Shown here: piece by piece, positions 9,492-19,230 of the stretch | How positions within the stretch are numbered: position 1 is the first letter of the stretch | Layout of the letters: every line of letters begins with the position of its first letter | NCBI GenBank assembly: GCA_029255685.2 | Contig: CM055311.2 | Span: 20,827,703-20,891,702 of the forward strand | DNA: 64,000 nt | Source of the DNA: Silene conica | Lineage: Eukaryota; Streptophyta; Magnoliopsida; Caryophyllales; Caryophyllaceae | Reading direction: 5' to 3' | Made by a program: the position numbers and the translations under genes | The notes under the pieces: generated by a model | Seen by the model: only the letters and a program-made list of their open reading frames with translations | Told to the model about the DNA's origin: nothing | The model's database searches: none

Positions 9492-12400
9492 ATGGCTGGT
9501 GAAGACCCAATGCCAAGTGCCAAGCTAGCACGTGAATCCTGGCTAAAAGCCTTCATGGACTCCATGAATCAGTCAACTAGACTGAGGAATGATGGGTCAA
9601 ACTTCTCTGACTGGGAGGCAGCACTACGGAATGCTGCCATTGCTGACAGAAAGCTTAAGTTTTTAACTGAGCCCATTCCGCCACACCCAGGAACTGGAGC
9701 TAGAGCCAACGAAATTCGCGCTCATAGCGATTTCGTTATGGAAGCGGGTGCGATAAAGAACGTACTCATCTATGCAATGGAATCTAATTTGCAAAGACGC
9801 TTCATAACCCATGGTGCAAACAAGATTTTCACCACGCTCACTAACGAATTCTCCAAGGCTCCGAGAATCGTTTCTTATGAGCATACCTGTCGCTTCTTTG
9901 AGGCGAAACTCCAGAAGGGCCAAGCTGTTAGCCCACATATTCTCAACATGATTGAGAATATCGAGAAACTGGAGTCCCTAAACTGCAAGATCAGTGAGAA
10001 CATCATCGTTGATCGCATGCTTCATTCGCTTCATGATGGGTTCGCCCTCTTTAGGGCCAACTACTACATGAACGACATGAAGAAGACTCCTCATGAGCTC
10101 CACTCCCTTCTCGTACAGACTGAGAAGGATCTAAAGTTGAGTGGGAGTCTGAAGCAGGATGTTCTCATGATCTCCAGTAAGGGAAAAGGTAAAGGGAAGG
10201 TTAAAGCTCAGGGCGACCTAGCTGTAGGTAAGCCCAGGTTCAAGAAACCAGGATTTGCTAAGAGTGGGCCAGGTGAGTCGAGTAACTCACAAGGCAAGAC
10301 AAAGAGCAAGGATACAAGCATGGAATGTCACCATTGCCACAAGACTGGGCATTGGAGGCGCTCATGCCCCGTGTATCGCGAGGACATTAAGGCAGGCCGC
10401 GTTACCCCTGTTGGTATGTCTTCTTCTTCTTTTATTCACATGATTGAGATTAACCACGCAAGTTGCGGAACTTGGGTACTTGATACTGGTTGTGGCTCTC
10501 ATCTATGTAATCATGTGCAGGGCCTCCGAAACCAAGAACCCCTAATCAAGGGTGAGGTGGACCTGCGTGTCGGGAATGGAGCACGTGTGGCTGCAGTCTC
10601 GAAGGGAACATACGTAATCCAACTTCCAAGTGGATTCGAGTTATTTTTATATAACTGTTATTATGTTCCTAGTTTATCCAAAAACATTATTTCAGTTTCT
10701 GCACTTGACAAACTTGGTTTTTCATTTGTAATAGAGAATAATAGCTGTATTTTCTCCTTACACAATATGATTTATGGCAAGGCAGTTTCCATGAATGGAA
10801 TTTATGTTTTAGATCAAACTACTGAGATATTACATGTGAATAATAAAAGAATAAAGGTAGGTGACAAAGATCAAACTTACCTATGGCATTGTCGTATGGG
10901 ACACATAAATGAGAAACGCGTTAAACAGCTCATACAGAATGGAGCTATTTCGCCCTTTGATTTCGAATCATATGGCACGTGTGAATCATGTCTCATCCGC
11001 AAAATGACTCGTATTTCCTTCAAAGGTGTTGGAATGCGCGCTGCCGACCTATTAGGACTCATACATACGGACGTATGTGGCCCTATGTCGATCAACGCAC
11101 GAGAAGGCTATAGGTATTTCATCACTTTCACGGATGATTTGAGTAGATATGGCTATGTCTACTTGATGAAACATAAAAGTGAATCCTTTGACAAGTTCAA
11201 AGAATACCAGAATCGGGTACAGAACCAGCTGGGTAGAAAGATTAAAGCACTACGCTCGGATCGTGGTGGTGAGTATCTTTCACGCGAGTTTGATCAACAC
11301 CTAAAAGACTGTGGGATCGTGCTACAGTTGACTCCACCTGGAACACCACAATTAAATGGTGTGTCCGAACGGAGAAATCGAACTTTACTTGATATGGTTC
11401 GATCCATGATGAGTCACACCGTTGTGCCTGATTCATTGTGGGGCTATGCTCTTTTGTCAGCCGCTCTAATACTTAACCGAAGTCCGTCTAAAGCTGTTGA
11501 CAAGACTCCATTCGAGTTATGGAAGGGAACGGTCCCCAACTTGTCCTTTATTCGGGTTTGGGGCTGCGAGGCTTATGTCAAGTGGAGACACGAGGATAAG
11601 CTCGGCCCGCGATCGGTCAAGACATACTTTATAGGCTACCCAAAGGGAACGTTTGGTCATTACTTCTACTCGCCTACCGAACAACGTGTTTTTGTTGCAG
11701 CTAGTGCGACGTTCTTAGAGAAAGAATTTCTCGAGAACAAGTCGAGTAATAGAACCTTCGAGTTATCGGAGGTTCAAGAACCAACTACCGAGCAACCATT
11801 GGAGAAAACAGTACCTTCAACCGAGGCTGCGGTAGATATCCCTGAGGAACCTAGGAGGTCAGGAAGAGTCTCTATTCCACCGGACAGATACATTGGTATG
11901 GTCGAGGAACACGATACAGATGACGTCTTACTCCTAGAGGGTAATGAACCCACAACCTATAAAGGTGCCATGACCAGTTCTGACTCAAAGCTATGGCTAG
12001 AAGCCATGCAATCCGAGATGGACTCCATGTATGAGAACAACGTGTGGGATCTTGTGGACCTACCTGCAAAGGTACGTCCCCTTCAATGCAAATGGCTTTA
12101 CAAGATAAAGCATGCCATGGAAAGACAACAAGATATCCATAAGGCTAGACTAGTTGCTAAAGGTTTCACCCAAGTGCCAGGCTTGCACTACGATGAGATC
12201 TTTGCACCCGTAGTCATGCTACGTTCCATTCGGATTATCTTAGCGATCGCCGCATTTCATGACTATGAAATATGGCAAATGGACGTTAAAACCGCCTTCT
12301 TAAACGGTTATTTGGAGGAAGAGTTGTACATGGTACAACCCGAGGGTTTTATCGATCCAGCACATCCTAAGAAAGTTTGCAAGCTTAAGCGTTCCATCTA

Positions 12401-13523
12401 TGGACTTAAGCAAGCATCGCGGAGTTGGAATCATCGCTTCGACCAAGTGATAAAAGAGAATGGGTTCATTCGATCAGTCGAGGAACCATGTCTCTATATC
12501 AAGTCGAGTGGGAGTAAGATTGTATTCCTAGTACTGTATGTCGATGACATACTCTTGATTGGGAACGACATACCTCTCTTATCTTCGGTTAAAGCATGGT
12601 TGAAAAACCATTTCCAGATGAAAGATCTGGGAGAGGCACAAAGAATTTTGGGCATCCGTATCTACAGGGATAGATCACGACGGATGTTGTCTCTCAGTCA
12701 GGAATCTTATATAGAGAAGATTCTGGAGAGATTCAGCATGACGAACTCCAAGAAGGGGTTCCTTCCTATGACTCCTGGGCTTCACTTGAGCAAGACTCAA
12801 GAAGCTAAGTCAGTGGAAGAGAAAGAGCGCATGAGTCGGATTCCTTATGCTTCGGCAATAGGATCGATCATGTATGCCATGATATGCACACGTCCTGACG
12901 TTGCATATGCATTGAGTATGACAAGTCGATTCCAAGCTCATCCAGGTGAACAGCACTGGATGGCCGTGAAAAACATTCTTAAGTACCTACGGAGGACTAA
13001 AGATTGGGAATTGACTTATGGAGGCGACTCAACGCTCTGCGCCACGGGTTACGCAGATGCTAGCTTCCAAACGGATCGAGATGACTCGAAATCTCAATCT
13101 GGATTCGTTTTTACTCTTAATGGTGCTGCTGTCAGCTGGAAAAGTTCTAAACAGAGTGTTACAGCAGATTCTACGACTGAGTCCGAGTACTATGCCGCCT
13201 CAGAAGCAACTAAGGAAGCAATATGGATGCGTCAATTCTTACAAGGACTATCAGTAGTGCCTAGTTCGAATGACCCAATCACCGTCTATTGTGACAATAG
13301 CGGTGCCATCTTCCAAGCTAAGGAGCATAAGTCTAGCAGCATGGCTAGGCATGTACAACGGAAAGCTCATCTAATCAGAGATTACGTGGAGCAAATGGAG
13401 ATTTTTATTGAAAAGATCGCTACGGATGACAACATAGCCGATCCTCTCACAAAAGCATTACCACGTGATAAGCATGAAGGGCACATTCATTCCATGGGAA
13501 TTGGATGTGTTCCTAAGTTGTAG
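9492..13523 (+). CDS. Copia C gag-pol polyprotein, 1343 aa, intact
   Basis: A single frame encoding capsid, protease, integrase, reverse transcriptase and RNase H, the copia order. Visible parts are an N-terminal gag domain; a CCHC zinc knuckle beginning CHHCHKTGHWRRSC near residue 279; a protease DTG with Asp at 331; an integrase core with Asp527, Asp590 and Glu626 (35 residues between the last two, the DD35E spacing); a reverse transcriptase with YVDD at 1016-1019; and RNase H with ADASF and the STTESEYYAA stretch. The ATG at 9492 follows the leader directly and begins MAGEDPM, matching the gag start of copia B. Gag and pol share one frame with no shift, so the ratio of products would need another control such as splicing or proteolysis. 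No internal stop or missing catalytic residue was found. Clade within Ty1/copia was not settled. Confidence 0.96.
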   Translation: MAGEDPMPSAKLARESWLKAFMDSMNQSTRLRNDGSNFSDWEAALRNAAIADRKLKFLTEPIPPHPGTGARANEIRAHSDFVMEAGAIKNVLIYAMESNLQRRFITHGANKIFTTLTNEFSKAPRIVSYEHTCRFFEAKLQKGQAVSPHILNMIENIEKLESLNCKISENIIVDRMLHSLHDGFALFRANYYMNDMKKTPHELHSLLVQTEKDLKLSGSLKQDVLMISSKGKGKGKVKAQGDLAVGKPRFKKPGFAKSGPGESSNSQGKTKSKDTSMECHHCHKTGHWRRSCPVYREDIKAGRVTPVGMSSSSFIHMIEINHASCGTWVLDTGCGSHLCNHVQGLRNQEPLIKGEVDLRVGNGARVAAVSKGTYVIQLPSGFELFLYNCYYVPSLSKNIISVSALDKLGFSFVIENNSCIFSLHNMIYGKAVSMNGIYVLDQTTEILHVNNKRIKVGDKDQTYLWHCRMGHINEKRVKQLIQNGAISPFDFESYGTCESCLIRKMTRISFKGVGMRAADLLGLIHTDVCGPMSINAREGYRYFITFTDDLSRYGYVYLMKHKSESFDKFKEYQNRVQNQLGRKIKALRSDRGGEYLSREFDQHLKDCGIVLQLTPPGTPQLNGVSERRNRTLLDMVRSMMSHTVVPDSLWGYALLSAALILNRSPSKAVDKTPFELWKGTVPNLSFIRVWGCEAYVKWRHEDKLGPRSVKTYFIGYPKGTFGHYFYSPTEQRVFVAASATFLEKEFLENKSSNRTFELSEVQEPTTEQPLEKTVPSTEAAVDIPEEPRRSGRVSIPPDRYIGMVEEHDTDDVLLLEGNEPTTYKGAMTSSDSKLWLEAMQSEMDSMYENNVWDLVDLPAKVRPLQCKWLYKIKHAMERQQDIHKARLVAKGFTQVPGLHYDEIFAPVVMLRSIRIILAIAAFHDYEIWQMDVKTAFLNGYLEEELYMVQPEGFIDPAHPKKVCKLKRSIYGLKQASRSWNHRFDQVIKENGFIRSVEEPCLYIKSSGSKIVFLVLYVDDILLIGNDIPLLSSVKAWLKNHFQMKDLGEAQRILGIRIYRDRSRRMLSLSQESYIEKILERFSMTNSKKGFLPMTPGLHLSKTQEAKSVEEKERMSRIPYASAIGSIMYAMICTRPDVAYALSMTSRFQAHPGEQHWMAVKNILKYLRRTKDWELTYGGDSTLCATGYADASFQTDRDDSKSQSGFVFTLNGAAVSWKSSKQSVTADSTTESEYYAASEATKEAIWMRQFLQGLSVVPSSNDPITVYCDNSGAIFQAKEHKSSSMARHVQRKAHLIRDYVEQMEIFIEKIATDDNIADPLTKALPRDKHEGHIHSMGIGCVPKL

Positions 13524-13773
13524 TACTCTTTTATGAATTCATGTAAAAATTCATTTTCTCGTGTACTCTATTCAACCTTATTGTTATGATATAAAATGTT
13601 TTGTTTCTCATGTGGAATTGTACGCCAATTTTGAACACCACAAAGTGAACTGATTAACATTACATCGTTTTGGTCCTTGATTACCCACTTGAGCTGATAA
13701 CTCAGGTAATCATTTTGTGACGTTGGTTGATGGTGGGTTCAACGAGCCATAAGTCACGTGGATGACTGACCAA

Positions 13774-13986
13774 TCACAAAGGCGAATTATACGGATATCT
13801 CGTAGGACACCCCGTGACAACGTTATGGAGTCCTAAATGTTTTATAACATTGGGTGCCAGGTCGTGGATAGGACCTCCATAGTGTTCCTTAGAGTCGAGT
13901 CTTTTGACTTTCAACTGTTTCTTGAGATTAAGACAGATTTTGGGTAACTTTGGTTTCTTTCCCACGGTCACCGTAACAGGGGCCAA
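13774..13986 (-). CDS. Antisense ORF 1 of copia C (70 codons)
   Basis: Minus-strand frame between the pol stop and the polypurine tract, starting MAPVTVTVGKKPKL and ending RYPYNSPL. The copia B counterpart (4313-4504) keeps the frame over 63 codons. Basic, no recognised domain, no membrane segment. It would be transcribed only from an antisense promoter, for which nothing is visible. Its value lies in being retained in two copies of clearly different age. Confidence 0.3.
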   Translation of the reverse strand: MAPVTVTVGKKPKLPKICLNLKKQLKVKRLDSKEHYGGPIHDLAPNVIKHLGLHNVVTGCPTRYPYNSPL

Positions 13987-14072
13987 GAGGATTTTTTCTG
14001 GGTTATTTCATGCTGGGCGATATCGGCAGGATTCGAGTTGAGGGAAATATCCAAACCCTTATCAGGATTTTA

Positions 14073-14360
14073 TCATTTCTCAGGGCCACTCGAGGAGTAG
14101 TAACTGAAATGCATAGCCATGCTCGAATACAGATTCGTTTTATCAGTTAAGTTACTCTCTAGTCGGGGAAACCACTCTTGATACAGATCGCTTGTGAGAT
14201 ACGACCTTTGCGAATGCGGATTTGCAAATTGTCTTACATTGAGTGGGAGAAATTTTAAAAGGATATGAGATTCGGTTATCGCACCTACACTTGTACGGAC
14301 AAGTGGGAGTTTGTTGGAGATTGTGTCCTCCACATGTAGTGTGATAACGTCATTGCACAT
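14073..14360 (-). CDS. Antisense ORF 2 of copia C (95 codons)
   Basis: Minus-strand frame that starts inside the first 49 bp of the 3' LTR, crosses the polypurine tract and ends about 550 bp after the pol stop. It has the same length and the same ending (YYSSSGPEK) as 3916-4203 in copia B. Part of its sequence is fixed by the polypurine tract, so some conservation is expected without coding. Confidence 0.3.
   Translation of the reverse strand: MCNDVITLHVEDTISNKLPLVRTSVGAITESHILLKFLPLNVRQFANPHSQRSYLTSDLYQEWFPRLESNLTDKTNLYSSMAMHFSYYSSSGPEK
14290..14311 (+). other. Polypurine tract of copia C
   Basis: CTTGTACGGACAAGTGGGAG-type sequence ending immediately before the LTR start TGTTGGAG at 14312. 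A second copy, AAGTGGGAGAT, lies 74 bp downstream inside the LTR. Confidence 0.85.
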
Positions 14361-15374
14361 ACCCTTGTACGGTCAAGTGGGAGATTGTTGGGGCTGGTGT
14401 CCTTGACAATTAAGTACAATGACTTATTAAATCTCTTTAAGGATCACAAGGGCATACTTTTGTATTATTACCAGTTGATCCACGTTTATCAATAACGGTT
14501 GGCTTGCTAGATAAGTTTGACGTTATTGTCATACGGATGGCGGTGATCAACTGGTCCCTATACGTCACACCTATAGGACACGTTTGAGAGATGTGAAGGT
14601 ATGAAAATACAGTCACATTTATGCCGGATATGACTAAACAGTTAGTCAGAGGTGTTGACTAATAAATTAGTCAATAAGATGTTGAGATTATTATTTAATA
14701 CGGATTAAATAATTTTAGCTAATACGGATTACAAGATTAATTCGTAAATTAAATATAAACGGTTATATTTAATTAAATATAGTATTCGCGTATTAATATA
14801 AACAGTTATATTAATTTGGGTAATTATACAATATCGTATTTTGTCAGACCATTATTAATATATCGACTGTATTAATATCTGATAACATGTTACGATTTAT
14901 AAATAAAACCCGCGAACAACTTAAAGCTAAACGGGTCGAATCACGCATAGGTATAAGGTAAGAGTGAAAAAGCCCACTCCTACCCTACCCGTTCGGCCGA
15001 CCATGTGGTACTACATAAGGAGAGTTTTTCTCCTTATGTCAGTTACTGGTTGAATCACAATCTCAAGAATTAGGGTTTTGAGAACATCTTTTTCCCAAAA
15101 CTCAGATCTCACATCTAAAACCTCACAAAAGCTCTCCCCATATTGCAAGGCAATTGGAGAGTATTTTCTAGCACACGCGGCATCATCTCAATCAAGTCTT
15201 GGGTGCAAGTTATAGGAGGGAATTTACTTTAATTCCTGTTCTTAGGCCATAAGCACAAAGGACCAAAGGTTGAATCCTTTTTCATGCTTTTTATTAACTT
15301 ATGACTATAAACACAACTGTATTTTTCATTATAATCCTGCAAGTTTAGGGTGAATACATGCTTTATTCCCCACA
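14312..15374 (+). repeat. 3' LTR of copia C
   Basis: 1063 bp, identical by eye to 6599-7661 except for one base. Followed by the GTTGT target duplication at 15375-15379 and the resumed copia B pol. Confidence 0.95.
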
Positions 15375-15379
15375 GTTGT

Positions 15380-16734
15380 TCGGTTGGCGAGAAGAAGTAA
15401 TGAACAAAAGTTCCTTTTGGATAGCCTATAAAGTATGTCTTGACCGATCACGGGCCAAGCTTATCCTCGTGTCTCCACTTGACATAAGCCTCGCAGCCCC
15501 AAACCCGAATAAAGGACAAGGTAGGGACCGTTCCCTTCCATAACTCGTATGGAGTCTTGTCAACAGCTTTAGACGGACTTCGGTTAAGTATTAGAGCGGC
15601 TGATAAAAGAGCATAGCCCCATAATGAATCAGGCACAACGGTGTGACTCATCATGGATCGAACCATATCAAGTAGAGTTCGATTTCTCCGTTCGGACACA
15701 CCATTTAATTGTGGTGTTCCAGGTGGACTTAACTACAGAACGATGCCACAGTCTTTAAGGTGTTGATCAAACTCGTGAGAAAGATACTCGCCACCACGAT
15801 CAGATCAAAGTGCTTTAATCTTTCTGCCCAGTTGGTTCTGTACCCTATTCTGGTATTCTTTGAACTTGTCAAAGGATTCACTTTTATGTTTCATTAAGAA
15901 GACATAGCCATATCTACTCAAATCATCCGTGAAAGTGATGAAATACCTATAGCCTTCTCGTGCGTTGATCGACATAGGGCCACATACATCCGTATGTATG
16001 AGTCCTAATAGGTCGGCAGCGCGCATTCCAACACCTTTGAAGGAAATGCGAGTCATCTTGCCGATGAGACATGATTCACACGTGCCATATGATTCGAAAT
16101 CAAAAGCCGAGATAGCTCTTTTCTGTATGAGCTGTTTTACGCGTTTCTCATTTATATGTCCCATACGGTAGTGCCATAGGTAAGTTTGATCTTTGTCACC
16201 AACCTTTATTCTCTTGTTATTCACGTGTAATATTTCAGTGGTTTTATCTAAAACATAAATTCCATTCATGGAAATTGCCTTGCCATAAATCATATTGTGT
16301 AACGAGAAAATACAGCTATTATTCTCTATTACAAATAAAAAACCGAGTTTGTCAAGTGCAGAAACAGAAATAATGTTTTTGGATAAACTAGGAACGTAAT
16401 ACCAGTTATATAAAGATAACTTGAATCCACTTGGAAGCTGGATCATGTATGTTTCCCTCGAGACTGCAGCAACTCGTGCTCCATTCCCGACACGCAGGTC
16501 AACCTCACTCTTTATGAGGGGCTCTTGGTTTCGGAGGCCCTGCACATGATTACATAGATGAGAACCACAACCAGTATCTAGTACCCAAGTTCCGTAACTT
16601 GCATGGTTAATCTCAATCATGTGAATAAAAGAAGAAGAAGACATACCAACAGGAGTAACGCGGCCTGCCTTAATGTCCTCACGATACACGGGGCACGTGC
16701 GCCTCCAATGCCCAGTCTTGTGGCAATGGTGGCA
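15380..16734 (-). pseudogene. Copia B pol, 5' part (zinc knuckle, protease, integrase)
   Basis: Minus-strand continuation of B gag. It contains the zinc-knuckle remainder, a protease with LDTGCGSHLC, the integrase zinc-binding region and the catalytic core. Stop codons in the reading frame are at 16735-16737 (TAA, boundary with gag), 15805-15807 (TGA, where C has an Arg codon just before the second catalytic Asp) and 15733-15735 (TAG, from a Gln codon). It ends at the insertion of copia C within the region after the integrase core and resumes at 6593. The changes look like single-base decay after insertion. Confidence 0.92.
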
Positions 16735-17568
16735 TTACATGCTAGTATCCTTACTCTTTGTCTTGCCCTGTGAATTGCTCGACTCACCGGGCCCACTCTT
16801 AGCAAATCCTGACTTCTTAAACTTAGGCTTACCTACCGCTAGGTCGCCTTGAGCTTTAGCTTTCCCTTTACCTTTTCCCTTACTGGAGATCATGAGAACA
16901 TCCTGCTTCACGCTCCCACTTAATTTCAGATCCTTCTCGGTCTGTACAAGAAGGGAGTGGAGCTCATGAGGAGTCTTCTTCATGATGTTCATGTAATAGT
17001 TGGCCCTAAAGAGGGCGAACCCATCATGAAGCGAATGAAACATTCGATCAACGATTATGTTCTCACTGATCTTGCAGTTTAGGGCCTCCAGTTTCTCGAT
17101 ATTCTCAATCATGTTGAGAATTTGTGGGCTAACAGCTTGGCCCTTCTGGAGTTTCGCCTCAAAGAAGAGACAGGTATGCTCATAAGAAACGATTTTCGGA
17201 GCTTTCGAGAATTCGTTGGTGAGCGTGGTGAAAATTTTGTTTGCACCATGGGAGATGAAGCGTCTTTGCAAATTGGATGTCATTGCATAGATCAGTACGT
17301 TCTTTATCGCACCCGCTTCCATGACGAAATCGCTATGAGCGCGAACTTCGTTAGCTCTAGCTCCAGTTCCTGGGTGTGCCGGAATAGGCTCAGTCAAGTA
17401 CTTGAGCTTTCCGTCAGCAATGGCAGCATTCCGTAATGCTGCCTCCCAGTCAGAGAAGTTTGACCCATCATTTCTCAGTCTAGTAGACTGATTCATGGAG
17501 TCCATGAAGGCTTTAAGCCAGGATTCTCGTGCTAGCTTGGCCCTTGGCATTGGGTCTTCACCAGCCAT
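16735..17568 (-). pseudogene. Copia B gag, truncated by a stop in the zinc knuckle
   Basis: 277 codons from an ATG at 17568 (MAGEDPM), aligned with residues 1-278 of copia C with few substitutions. A TAA takes the place of the Glu codon immediately before the CCHC knuckle (16735-16737), which would separate capsid from everything downstream. In C the same frame reads through to pol. A truncated capsid without its knuckle could in principle still be made, but there is no evidence that it is. Confidence 0.93.
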
Positions 17569-19216
17569 TTGTTATATAGCAGTATTAAATTGATCGTGTT
17601 CTACACTGAAAAGAAGATAAAACAAAACAATATAAGCAACTCATCGTTGTGATTTAAGTCTATTTTAAATTGAATTTAAACTCGTAGACTCATGCATTTA
17701 TATAATTGATCTCCCTCAAGTATTATATAAATGATCCCAAGACTCAATTTCCGTAAATTGATAAGCCCACAGCTTGACTAATTCCACTGTTGGAACTCCT
17801 GGTCGATAGATTTCCGTAAATCTTATCTTTTAGTCCATCATAGTCGCTAGAGAGTATCTAGTGACCACAATGTTGAGATAAAATGAATCATCTGTTCCCA
17901 CTTACCCGACGTAGAAGGGGTCATATTATGCCTACCGACGAAGAAGGGATTCATGGGAGTCTGATTTATAAAGACTAGTCTCAATTTTTTTGGTTATACG
18001 AGGAAGACCCCATCAACTTATATTTATCCATTTTAAGTGAACTAATATCTAGCATATACGTGAATGAATGAAATAAAGTGATGGCTTTGCATGTGACACG
18101 TGACATCTGTATGTCACAGAAAACTAACGCGTAACCTCTACATGAGTCGGTTTTCAGGCATGTTATAGGTGGTTTGGTTTTAGACGGAATATGATGCAAG
18201 CTATTATCGATGAAAGCATAAAAGAAATGCAATAAACGTAAATAAAAGTCCTAGTGTGGCCTATCCTACCAAAATAAACATAAAAACAACTTGGAATCCA
18301 CTGTTGGACCCTAGAAGCTTGTCTTGATGTTCCATCTTGGTCTTTGCAGCGGGAGTGAGCATCCGGTCTCCGTCTTTGGTCTTCACTAAATTACTAATTT
18401 AAATTACAAAAGTAAGCCTATTTACATTTTAATTTAAATACAAAAGTAATTACATGGCAAAAACCAAAACGGAGATAAAAGATCTCAAAATTACAAACAA
18501 GACCGTGTTCCATCATTACGGTAACACAATCTTCTAAGGCCACACTAAGTTACAACCGTTTGCAAAAATTAAGTACGTTATAGAAAGCATTCATAAGCAT
18601 TCAAAAAGACGATAAATAAAATGCATCAACTAAAAATAAATTCATTAATGACATAATACCGTTATTATGTTTAATAAATTTTACCAAACCACCTTACGAG
18701 ATTAAAATCATGTGATTATACCGTTTTAATCACATTAATCTTAATGATAATTATAATCCATTAGTGAACCGTTTAACAAAAGTTAATATACTATTTCCGT
18801 ATATGGTATATTACTATATGGTAATAGTGTCACTCGATCGAGTGCAGCAGGGCTCGATCGAGTGACGAGTTGCAGAGGAAGACCACGAACGAATAGTAAT
18901 ACGTTCGTTCGTAGAATCCAAAATACGCTGCACTTTTAAAACTAAAACAAGTATTTATTCTCGATTTAAAGCGTGTAAATCAACAATAAACAACAAAAAA
19001 TGATCCACATATTGCTAAGAATATCGATTAATCAACAATATGTAAATTAAAATCGAAAACAAGATCGATTACTCACAAAAGGCACACGGCCGAAGCATGA
19101 TACGGTGTCACTCGATCGAGTGACGGCAAGGCTCGATCGAGTGACATGTTAAAAGTTCCGTTGTTTTTTTTTAAAAAACTTATGAAAAACACAAATGTAA
19201 AATTTTTGTGGCCTTC
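17569..19216 (-). other. Untranslated leader of copia B
   Basis: About 1.65 kb between PBS and gag on the minus strand, homologous to the copia C leader. No ORF of note. Three paired modules lie at 19111-19141, 18883-18915 and 18833-18862, in the same order as the three in C but with different arm sequences. Confidence 0.8.
18833..19141 (-). repeat. Paired CTCGATCGAG modules and one ACGAACGA pair in copia B leader
   Basis: CTCGATCGAG at 18833-18842 and 18853-18862 (20-nt period) and at 19111-19120 and 19132-19141 (21-nt period). Between them is an inverted pair, CCACGAACGAAT (18883-18894) and TTCGTTCGTAGA (18904-18915). Flanks align with the copia C leader while the arms do not. CTCGATCGAG is a perfect palindrome, so each pair can form a hairpin with a loop of about 10 nt. 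Confidence 0.9.
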
Positions 19217-19228
19217 TCTCTGATACCA
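19217..19228 (-). other. Primer binding site of copia B
   Basis: The minus strand reads TGGTATCAGAGA, one base off the tRNA-Met match. It lies two bases inside the LTR edge at 19231. Confidence 0.9.
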
Positions 19229-19230
19229 CT

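Larger units (their letters stand above)
6599..15374 (+). mobile_element. Copia element C, complete and very young
   Basis: 8776 bp with 1063-bp LTRs (6599-7661 and 14312-15374), tRNA-Met PBS, an uninterrupted gag-pol frame and a polypurine tract. The target duplication GTTGT (6594-6598 and 15375-15379) is exact and lies within pol of copia B. By eye the two LTRs differ at one position (ACAGATTAC near 7011-7019 against ACGGATTAC). All catalytic residues checked are present. It is the best candidate in the window for an element still able to move. Confidence 0.96.

Noticed and set aside
9663-9938. ORFs antisense to copia gag (also 17122-17436)
   Set aside because: They are shadows of a conserved coding region in the opposite strand; conservation follows from gag.
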